From: Henricia sp. BOLD:AAB3569
Lineage: Eukaryota > Echinodermata > Asteroidea > Spinulosida > Echinasteridae
Assembly (NCBI GenBank): GCA_037783545.1
Contig: JBBELK010000298.1
Location: 1,798,001 to 1,862,000 of the forward strand
Length of the DNA stretch: 64,000 nucleotides
Reading direction: 5' to 3'
The position numbers and the translations under genes are program-made. This document shows positions 25,401 through 37,400 of this stretch, piece after piece. The notes below the pieces were generated by a model that saw only the letters and a program-made list of their open reading frames with translations, did not search any database and was not told the origin of the DNA. Each line of letters opens with the position of its first letter. Position 1 is the stretch's first letter.

Positions 25401-28400
25401 TATCTGATTCATTTGTATCAGCAATGATTCATAAAATGTTATAAACACGTTCAGTGGTTTATATTACAGAGATTTACAGCTGACTTGCAAAAGCTAGCAT
25501 GACTTACATTGTTTTCTGGGTCGATATTCCTGAGGAAATCTTGTATGGTTGCAGTCTTGGACGTTCCCGTGTCACCCACAAACAGGATTGGTTGCTTGGT
25601 GTGAACCATGAGCTCCAGTAGCCAGGTGTTGCGTACTGTGTCCAGGGTGGGCACTAGGATCTCGTAAAACTTGCGCTCGGGATCGTGGATGTACTTTGGG
25701 ACGAGACGGGACCATGGGATCCACTAGGGAACAGAGAATGTTTGGAAGAAAGTTGAAGTGCAAGTTAAATCATAAACAGACAGGATTGGTTGCTTGGTAT
25801 GAACCATGATCTCAAGTAGCCAGGGGCCAATTTCATGGCGCTGCTAAGCACAAAAATTTGCTTAGCACAGGATTTATTTGCTTTAGAAAATGGATTACAA
25901 GCCAAAATTACACACCAACTTGTGTTCTTCGCAAGAGTAGGAGAATACCTTTCAATACACATCACTTACGATTTTGGCTGGCAATCCATTTTTGCAAAAT
26001 AAAGCAAACAAATCCTGTGCTAAGCAAATTTTTTTGCTTAGCAGCGCCATGAAATTGGCCCCAGGTCTTGCGTACTGTGTCCAGGGTGGGCACTAGGATC
26101 TCATCAAACTTGCGTTCTGGAAGCCACCTGAAATTGCAACTTTTAAGTGGGTTTCGAATCAATTTAAAAAAATGTTCGAAATTGCCAAACCTATTTGTAA
26201 GAAACTACAGCTACCTTCTTCTTGTCTTGATCAAAGTAGTACTCATAGATGGAGTCTAGTTGTCCCGGCAGTTCCCCAGGCCCAGCATCGGTGTCCTCAT
26301 CGCTGATTGCAGACATTGAAGCAGTACTCTTCATGTAGCTGTCAAACTTGACTTGACTGTCCTCGATTAGAGCTCCTCCGAGGGACCAGTACAAGGCCTG
26401 GATGAAGATGGACTCTAGGACATCCTTGTCATGCTCTTTGGTGAGGAGGGCGTCGAGCATCTTACTCAGTTGAGTCACCTGGGGATTAAAAAGAGGGGAT
26501 ACAATATGAAATTCCTGAATTGAGATTTCAGGTTGGGGAATCTGATCCAGGTTGGGGAATCTGATCCGGGTTTGGGGAATCTGATCCGGGTTTGGGGATC
26601 TGATCCAGGTTGGGAAATCTGATCCAGGCTGGGGATCTGATCCAGGCTGGGGATCTGATCCAGGTTGGGGAATCTGATCTCGGTTGGGGAATCTGATCTG
26701 GGTTCGGGAATCTGATCCAGGTTGGGGAATCTGACCCAGGTTGGGGAATCTGATCCAGGTTGGGGAATTTGATCCAAACCAGGGATTTGATCAATAATGA
26801 AGATTTGGTTTTTCAGGTTGAGGGATTCGATCCAAATGGATGAAGCAAATTTTGGCATATCAAAGGTGTGCTTACTTTTATTTTTAGAGGTCAAAATATG
26901 GAATTTACTTTCTCTGAAAGGTCTTCACCGACATTCATTGGGAGATGTATTCAACAAAAAGATCACAAAATTAGTTTGCAACAAATATATTTGTTTATTT
27001 CATCTAGGAACCTATGCAATATGTTGTATTTGATATTTCATCATAATTAGTAATGAACATTTACTCCGTGTTCTTGCAAAGTTTAAGGTCTTTATAAATC
27101 TTGACACCTACCAAATTCAGGTTGGTGAGCGGAATAATCATCTGGAGTTTATCTCCTGGCCTGCCTTCCACGATCCCCTCCAGGATCAGATCAATAGCTC
27201 CAGGGATGTACTTATTGAAAAGTCTCATCAGTTCCTCTTGCTCTTGCTTGATGGGTCTAGCATTAATCCATCGTTGCCAGTAGGGCAGATAGCCAAGGTT
27301 CTTAGGGTCGACAAAGACCATCCCGCAGCGGGAGACAGTGGCCGGGGATGCATATTGGAGATCAGATACCTGCAGTGATATAAGACAGTGTGAACGTGGG
27401 TTTGCAGTCAGTAGGGCAGATAGCCGAGGTTCTTAGAGTCGACAAAGACCATTCCGTAGCGGGAGACGGAGGCCAGGGATGTGGCTTTTTTAGTAAGAAC
27501 ATTACGGCCCTGTTTTGAGGTGTACATAGAATTAATAACAAAAATAATATGCACTTATCAGGCACTATCAAGGCACCTACACTATCATTACCCCTGATCA
27601 TAGGGGTCCATTAATACCATCTCAGCTCCCTGGGGAGTATACAGCCCCGGCTGCCTATTAGGCACAATGGCTAATCAAACACATCAACATTCGCTACCCT
27701 CTCAGGTACCCATTTTACTCCTGGGTGGAGAAAAGCAATGTGTAGCAAAGTGCCTTGCTCAAGGGCACAGTATCATGGATTGACCGGACTCGGATTCGAA
27801 CCTACAACCTAAGAGTCCCATCCAAGCACGCTATGAAGTTTTTTTCAGTCTGTCTCGGGAAAACAATGAGTATACAGTGCTAATCAAATTATGTCGGGTA
27901 GAGCAAAAATAAACTGCAATTAATATTCTTTAAGAGACAAATTTTGTCACATTGAAATTATCATTAAAGGTTTAATTCTATGAAAAATCCACAGCTACAT
28001 CAAAGTGCATTTTTAGAACAAAAACACAAAGTGCATTTTTAGAACAAAAACATCAAAGAACATTTTCACAGTTCTACAGAGACCCCCTCTCCCAAAAATA
28101 CTACTTATCAACATTTTTCTGGCATTACCATGAAACATCAACATTTTACAGCGTATGTAAAGTCCTACGCAGCCTTCGACCCACCCCTACTTTTTGTAGA
28201 ACCGTGAAAATGTTGACAACTTTGGACAGCCCCGTAGACCCGTCACATTTTTTACAGGGCCTAGAAATAAATGTTTAAAAGTCATTCCATTCCTATATCT
28301 CCCTACCTCAAAGAGCAGAGCACAGTGTTTCTGCAGCCTGATCCTCTCCCCATTCGCCAAAGTCAGCAGCCTGTTGTCGTCCATGACCGAGTTCATATTC

Positions 28401-31400
28401 TCCACCCACAGTGCATCGACGTCCCCATCAAACACGATGTACTTGCGTTCGTTCTTATCGGTCGGCCGGTTGATCTCTCTGAAGATGTTGGACAGCAGAC
28501 CGTCGGTCCAGTCGCGGGTCGTTGGGTCCAGAATGCCGTAGAGCTCGATGACGCTCATTGCTTTGGGGTTCATGATGTACATTTTGGTGTGGATGCTAAG
28601 CCTGTGGGGAAAAAAATCAATATTTAGGTGTGATCAGAAATTCGATCTGGGGCCGATTTTACTAACATTTGGGTCATTCTATAAATTTGGGGTCCAACGT
28701 GTGACATTTTTCTGTCCCCGTTACACCTGACATACTGCTATTTGCCATACAAGTATCATTAAAAATGCCTTCAAACCATATTTTTATGAATTGTTTTTTA
28801 TGTAATCACTCTTTGAAATAGAAGGCATTTAAAGAATATGTCCTGAATTTACAAAATACAACATTTTACAAGATGTCAGATGTAACGGGGACAGAAAAAG
28901 TGGACCCCAAATTTATAGAATGACCCATTTGTGATTACCGTAAGACTAAAAATGATTGGTATCTTCAATTCTACTGTATGGTAAGTTGCGATTGATTTGG
29001 GCATCAGCAATCATCGTAAGCATCAGTGAAATCAGCCCCTGGTGTTGCAAGACAATCTACCCATGAATCTACTTCCTTTATGCACTAGAAGTACCACAGT
29101 CATGACAGTTTTGGTAGACACATGAACTGTACTTTTTTATGGAATACACAATGCAGCATTGTCGTCATTGTCGTCTCATGGAAGCACTGAGTATAGACTA
29201 ATCCGACGAATGAAAACTGCGGTGTATCTCCAAGGTATTTACATGACGGCACAATAGAAATACACCGCAGTAACAATGGAATAACCACAAGAGGGCGGGC
29301 TCACTAAATGTTGCTTGGATTACATTATACAATGCTGATCAAGTTACGTCAGGTAGGATCAAAACAAACCCTAATTAACCCTTCAGTGCACAGGGCGGTC
29401 GCTAGTGACCGCCCAAAACAATGGGGTTCCAAAACAATCTGTGCACCAAAGAGTTAAAATAAATTCTCCTCGAGGCAAGCTAAATCACATTCTGTTACAA
29501 CAAAATTTACTTGTTTAGTGTGTAATAGTTTGAGAAAATCAACTAATTAAATTTAATATGTGTAACATTTTAGAAGTCAAGTATGAAGGGCGGATTAATT
29601 TAAGGATAATGACCCAGGGACCGACGAGGTGAATTACTTCGATACAAATGTGGACAAATGTCCAGGGATTGGGGAAATCTAGATGCAGTGAAAAACAACT
29701 TGGCTGCATCGGAATTCGAAACGCGGACTTCTGCTCAACTGGTCGTTTTGAAACACGGTGTTGCAGTTGTTCCTCACTGATTGAGATTGGCCATCACGTG
29801 AGTGCTTACTTTGTTTGTGCCTGCGCCAGCGCATTGATGACAACTGTCTTCCCACCGCCTGTTGGTCCCACAACCATGGTAGTGTGTCTAGTCAACATGG
29901 TTTCATACATCTGAACGACTTTGTCAACCTAAGCAAATGATACACATACAGTTACTGTTAGTGACATTCTGCAAGGGCCCCTGAAATACTAAACAGCATA
30001 CACAATCTTTGCTACATAGGAGAGATTATTTGTTTAGGAAGAGATCACTACTGGTCATTTGATGTAAGATGAATAAAAGGCAGCATTTGTCAAGTTTGAA
30101 CATTTCTTCACATAAACTCACAGAAAGAGGACACTGTTTGGAGCATGTCACTAGGAAGACACAAGAGAAAACTAAAGTAAAAATAATCTAAAACTGGAAT
30201 TAACAGCAAAGGGTTACAAAAATTTTCAACAAGTTGGACAGAATAGTAGAATATTTTGTTCACAGTTGAATTTGCATATTTGAATTAACATAACATTAAA
30301 ACATTGATTTAAACCCCCAAAACAACTTCCAAATTGCCACACCATTCAAAAGAATACAACACAAAAACACAGTGAGACCAGCATGTTACTGTAAGGTCAG
30401 CAATCATTTTATTATTATTATTATTATTACTTTCTGGTACTGAAACCAAGGATTCCTCAAAAGTGCCTATTGCACTGTCACTCGCAAGCGTGAGGAAACC
30501 CATGAGGAGAAGACGATGAATTAGAAACGGCCAGAGACACTGGGGAATCCCCTTGCTCTTCACGAAAGAATGCTCTGGGATCTTTAGTGCATTACCTAAC
30601 ACACTGGACCAACGGCTATACATCCCTTCCGAAGGATGACGCAACTGTGTTTAAGTGCCTTGCTCAAGGGCACAGGTACCCCAGCCGGGTATCGAACCCG
30701 CAACCCCAAGTTTTCACCCGAGTATTGCAAGTCAGTGACCTAAACCACTCGACATAACGTCATTCTCAAAAATATTTGTTCTAACTTCTTTTCAGAACCA
30801 TACTTGGTGAAAACCCTTAATAGCTGATCAAGTTTTTACTCATTTATTATTAGTAAGAGACAGGTGGAAGAATTACCTGATGATCAAGCATGATGTAGTT
30901 TTGATCGGCCAAAGCTGCTTCCACGGCGTCGTTGAAGTTTGGATATCGGACCCTGGGGCAGTCTAAGCCGGGGAAGAGATCGGCGATAAGACCCAGGAAG
31001 AGGGGAACGTCTTCAAAGACAAACTTGGGGAGGTTCATGTCACGAAGGGCTCTCATCAACACGACGTCCTGCAGATAAGGAATGATATGATGTCTTAGTC
31101 AAAAATGTGCCCCGTTTCTAGTCCATGATATAAAGCTCTTGAAGGAAGCCTATAGGCCTTTTCACACTACGGCCTCTCAACCCGGGGCGAACCTCGAGAC
31201 CGCCCCGGGTTGAAATGCGAATTTTCAACCCCGCGTTCAACCCCGCATCGTTTCACACTTGTTTTCGCGAGTTCAACCCCGAGTTGGATGGGGCAGATTC
31301 ACACTTGTGCAACACCAACGCGGGGTGAGTGATGAATGAGCGTTACGCGCATGCGCAAGTGATGTCCCCTGCCGGAAATATATAAAAAAAATCGACTTCA

Positions 31401-34400
31401 TCGTCGCTTTTCTGCCCTGTTTTTTCTTTTTTTGCTGCTTGTGCCATTTTTTACGAGAGAAAAGTGCAAAAGTGAATGACGGACGATGTATAGCTATTTA
31501 AAAACGGACGCCCTGATCTGCACACATACAACAATATGTTCATGTGCACGCCGCCGCTACCAGGGGCCGCTACATGTACCTGAACACATTCAGCTGAAAG
31601 TATTTATGCAAATTATTTTTTAAAAACGGTAGAATTTGCGCGCTTTGGCATGACATTTGTAGTTCACAAGCGGCAAGATCTCAACCCGGGGCGAACTCAA
31701 CCCTGCTCGTTTCACAATGCCGTTTTCAACCCGGGGCGAGAGTTTCAACCCGGGGCGAAAATGTTCAACCCTGGTCCTGAGCAGGGTTGAGTTCAATCTG
31801 GGTTGAAACCAATCTCGGGGTTTACGCGGGGTTGAAATTTCTCAAGTGTGAAACGTCTCTTTTTTTCAACCCCGCGTCAACCCCGAGATTTTTCAAGTGT
31901 GAAAAGGCCTTATGTCAGTGAGATGTTAAGCCACAAAAGTAAAGCCTTTACAGTGTCATGAAAAACAGATTTATGAAATCTGACCCTTGAAATGGAATCC
32001 AGTATTCAACACAGAATGACTTACTTTCCTATTTAATTTCTCAAGCAGCAGATAGTTGTCATTGACAAGCATCGGTGCAACCTTCTAAGTACAGGAATTT
32101 TTGACCAATGATGGTAGATGTTGTTTTTAAACAAGTAATGTTTTGCAGCAAAGAAAGACGACTTGTGAAAATATAACATCAATCGTCATGTTACTAAAAT
32201 ACATGACACAGAATTGTTGTCGCCGGAAACAAAATTCAGGAGTTTGGAAACATAATATTTTTTCCGTCTCAAATGAAAAACTCATTGGCACTATGGATGA
32301 GGGAAACATCAACAATGACAAACTTCGGCACTCATCAATATGAGATAACAAGATAAAATGATCAATGTCCAGTTTCCAGTTAATACCTCTCTCTTAATTT
32401 TACAGAGCAATTTTTGTTCCTACCTCAGCCAAATCGGGTGATCCTCTCTTAAGCTCCCCGGCCATGACCAGTACAGACTTGAGAGCACGGAGACCAAAGT
32501 CATAGTGGTACTGTTTAGAAAGCTGCTCCTGAGCTAGCTTGTACAAGACTGTCATCTTCTTAGCAAGAACCTAGGGAAGGAAGAGGGATGCTACAACATT
32601 AGATGTAAAGATTTCACAGTGCAGTGACGGATCCAGCCTCATTAAAATACAGGAATACAATGGATTTCAGGGGGTTGGATCCGCCACTGCAGTGATTTCA
32701 TAGTAGGGTAGAAGAAATGAGAATTTTGAGGTGTTCTGGCATTTCATGTCATTTTTTTAACAGCAAAGATTCTCACAGTCATAATTGAGATACTTTGGCA
32801 AGAATAAATCCCTCTGAGAACAGCATAATCTCACAGATCTGCCCCAGGTCAGGGACGATAACAACCACAGGTCTGAAAAGTGCCTTGACACTTTCTGGTA
32901 ACTCGGACCGGTGTAGCCAGGATTCATAAGCAAAGTTAAATGGTTTTACAGTGAGGAGATTCTAAACTTAAGGAGATACCTTTGCAAGAATAAAGCCCTC
33001 CGAGAACAGCATGATCTCACAGATCTGCCCCAGGTCAGGGACGATAACGACCACAGGTCTGAAGAGTGCCTTGACGCTTTCTGGTAGCTCGGTCCGGCCG
33101 GCGTATCCAGGGTTCATGGTGATGAAGATTCCCATGCGATTGTCCATGGTTATCTCGTTGCCTTCAAACTTGGGGTAAAAAATTCAGAAACTGATCAACT
33201 GCGTATCAAGCCCTCTTGTATTGTGAAGTATTCATCAAGAATTTGTGTCTCAAAAATCTCCTAAAATGGCATACGTTACATGGTATTTGAGTACTAATCG
33301 ATCATTACCAAATTTCTCCAAAGAGAACTTTAATAAAAAGTGGAAAATTTATTTTCTTTTGTAATTAAGTTGACATCGAAATTTATTAAAAATAAAGGTG
33401 AAATGTTCTTCAAAGACTGTGCTTCAGTATGGCATAGTCTTTTGTTGCCATGGGCTAGGCAAGACTCACCAGGATCTTTTTTTGTATGCTTTATGTATTT
33501 GTCTCATCATGAAAAGATTAAAGTATTCTTCACATTAAGAATACAAACAAATGAATTAACTTTTGTACAATATCTGGCAAAATAGAAACTTCTCATGTCG
33601 ACATTATTAAAAAAATTGTTGCTGTATCTCTCTGTGATTCGATTTTAGAAGCAATCAATAAACTTTGTGGGGAAATTTTTTTCTTTTCTGAAAGACAAAT
33701 AATTGTGGTTTTTGATAAGTGCAGCTATACAGGGGGAAAGATCATTAATTGGGAAACAAATTTTACCTGAAATTTCTTGAGATTGTGGATGAGAGCATTT
33801 CTGATGGTCTGAATTTGAGACGAGATGACGGATAGCACAGACACGTCGATTCGGTTGAACTCATCAAAACATCCCCAGGCACCGCATTGGGCTAAGCCAG
33901 AGAAGATCTTACCAACGGCCTACAAGAGGAAAAAAATCAGAATCAAAAACAGTTTTTAGTATTAACTAATTTAACCACTTGACGCTGAAGGACATGTAAA
34001 CACGTTCTGACAGTGTATAGCCGCAGGGGTTGTTGATGAGTAAAACGTCAACTTTGCCGCTGTCTTGCACAGTTGGCGCATCTACTGTCCACCATTCATT
34101 TGTACACACCATGTTTTGAACTGTCAGTATAGCAAATCTTGCTCCATGACGGCCGTCTAAGAGTGTTGCAAAGTATGATCTTTTGGGAGAAGATTCATAC
34201 AATGAATGTAGAAATGACTCTCAAGAGTCTGTATTTGTGGTGCTTGACCTGGGGCCAATTTCATAAAGCTGTTTAGCAGAAATATCTGCTACTCTTGCTA
34301 AGAACACAAGTTGACATACACTTTTGACTATTGACCCATTTTTATAAAGCAAACAAATTTTTGATTAAGCAAACATTTTTGCTAAACAGATTTATGAAAT

Positions 34401-37400
34401 TGGCCCCCGGGGCCAATTCCATGGCGCTGCTAAGCACACAAATTTGCTTAACACAGGATTTGTTTGCTTTATTTTGCAAAAATAGATTGCCAGCCAAAAT
34501 CGTAAGTGATGTGTATTGAAAGGTATTCTCCTACTCTTGCGAAGAACACAAGTTGGCGAATATTTTTGGCTTGTAATCCATTTTATAAGGCAAATAAATC
34601 CTGTGCTCAGCAAATTTTTGTGCTTAGCAGCGCCATGAAATTGACACCTGGTCTTAACATGTGGCCAATCACATTTTCCTTTTCCAAAATATTGGTAGCG
34701 AATGGTTTATACTTCACAAAAAACGAACAATACCTTGTAGTCCATGCCTTCCCCACAGTTAGTGACTACACACAAGAGACCCAGCGCCTTGGCTAAATCT
34801 TTAGTTGTCTCTGTCTTGCCTGTACCAGCTAGGGCTTGAGTACAGACCGCTCACCCACAGTACTCGTTAATAGACACTGAATTTATGGCAAAGTTAAGGC
34901 TGGATAAAGCAGTACCTTGTAGTCCATGCCTTCCCCACAGTTAGTGACTACACACAAGAGACCCAGGGCCTTGGCTAAATCTTTAGTTGTCTCTGTCTTG
35001 CCTGTACCAGCTGGGCCTGCTGGAGCTCCACCGAGTTGCATGGACAGGGCCTGTCAAAATAGAAAGGGCTCTTCAAGTTATTTTTCTTCAAGAAAATAAG
35101 GAGAGATGTTGAAATTTACATCAGAGATGTTAATACCAATAAATAAAGCACCAGAGGTACAAATATTAATTTAAAATGTTTTTACCTTATTTACTAACAA
35201 TAACAACAAAGTCTGTGCTTCTAACAGCAAAGTTCCATTGCAGCAACTTGCACATTTTACCAAACATGGGATGAGAGAAAAACCATATGGGTCTCATCAG
35301 GAAATGAACCTATGACATCTGAGTTAAGAAACTCCCACAACAACCACCTTTCGTTTAAATGTTTCATGATGCTTCTAACAGCAAAATTCTATTGCAGAAA
35401 TATCCACATTTTATGTGAGTTTTAAGGACGAAGATTCAACACCAACACTCCTCTGGCAAGCAGCGTCAGAGTTCTCAAGCGTACACCAGGCTAGACGGCA
35501 CGACCAGCGAGTTCGCAAAGTACCGCTTGACGAACGCGCGGATCAACAACATCAGCCAAGCCGAGCCCATTTCCGAGTACGTGAAGCGCATGCAGTATAA
35601 CTGGATCGCGCACTGTATTCGCGCGCCGGACGAGTCTTTCATCAAACGGCTCACGCTCGAGGACTACAACAAAGGCGAACGCAAAAAGTCCGGCATCACA
35701 GATTCGACTTACAGACAAGTCCTGCTCGATTACAAGAAGAAGCTCGGCAAGGACATGAAAGAAAAAACTCTCCATGAGCGGATGATAAAACGGAACGACC
35801 ATTTAGCTACGGCTACTTGACCGCAATAGCAGCTCCGAAGTTTACTTCAAGCACGCTGCGGAAATACATTGATTGATTGATTGACATACCTGCGTCAGTG
35901 TGAGATAAATTCTGTCTGTGAGGGGCGTTATAACAAGTCGTCCATTCAATCCCATGTACTCGTAGCCATAGCCAAATGTCCCCGTACACTGCCTGACATT
36001 AAGCTCGTCTGGTTCCCTGTCCCAGTAGAAACGTAGCTGGCTTTCCCATTCAAACTCTTTGGCATCTAGAATGCTACAAGACAGAATAGACTGTGCCTTT
36101 AATTGCCCAACAGCTTCTTCCATTTTTCTGAATCTTAACAAATTTTGTCTATGACAAACAAGGTATACCCAGTTCTCATCTAATGTCTGAGGAGATAACT
36201 TTTGCCCCAAAGAGTACAAAAATAGTCCCTCAACATACATTACCAAAACTCCATGTACAAATTTCAAATTAACGCATGTAACAGAGACCAAAAAAATGGC
36301 ACACATTGGCCTGTCCTTGTTACATACTTTTTTAGACAAATGTTATCTCCTGAGAACAGTGTAAAGACATTTCTTTAATTATGTTGAGATAAACTAACTG
36401 TTTACTTGTTTTTCAAATGTACCTCATTACCGCGGAAAGACCATCAAACCTTTGACATCTAAACTTGCTCTTACCTGTCTCTAACAAAATCATCAATGAT
36501 GTCCCGTGCATGCACGTCAATAATCAGCACTGAGTTGTACTTCTTGCGATCATTACTTGACAAGGGTGATCGCACCTGGACAAAAAGAAGTGTGATCACA
36601 CCAAATTCAACACTTTGTACACTTGAGATGCCATGGGTAGTCCATCGTATCTCTAATGATGATTTCACGGAACTTGAATAGTTCAATGCTGCGTTATGGA
36701 AATACAATGTAAATTATAATAAGTTAGTCATTGAAACATTTACATTTTAACCAACAGCAGTCATGCTTTTTGCCTTTGTAATAACCGTGACAAACTCTGG
36801 CTACCACTGAAAACTAATTTAGATTTTTTGACGGATTCTATTCTAAGTGACACAGAGGAGAGAAAATGCGAAATTTTGTACCTTTGATTTCAGACAAGGG
36901 TAATCTGCCCCAATTCAAATGCAGTGTCATTGCATGTCTTCCTGCAAAGTAAATTGTGTCCATGCTTTCAAGAAATAGTGCAAAACTACTGTCCTATTTC
37001 GGCTGGTTCCCTGACTATACTACATGAAAAATGAAGCAATAATGCCATGGCAGTCAAAATGGGTCTAGTTTTGATCACATGAGGGCGCCCTTGTAAAACA
37101 TAATGCGTCCTTCAATCATTGTTTTCTCACAAAAAGATTGCATTTGAGTAAAGTTGTTCCAGTCTAATGGTTGATTAAAGTTTTGGGACTTGCAAATCCA
37201 GCGAACAGGTTATAAAAAGAATTCACGTAGTGCTTCCACTGAATGGCAAAGCCTACCTGCACGACCAGGTCATTAATCTGCTGATGCATCTTCTTGGCAT
37301 ATTTCTTCATGGCTGTCTTATCTCCAAGCTTGACCACCTTGTTAAAAACGTCTTCAACCTCCCACGTCCACCAGATTTGGTTAGTGGCCAGGACTACCAT

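Noticed and set aside
26475-26894. Minus-strand ORFs rich in Pro, Asp and Gln repeats
   Set aside because: They are products of the 19-bp GGTTGGGGAATCTGATCCA minisatellite.
35527-35820. Possible plus-strand host gene
   Set aside because: The peptide matches the end of a LINE ORF2 and is followed by a (TTGA)n tail.
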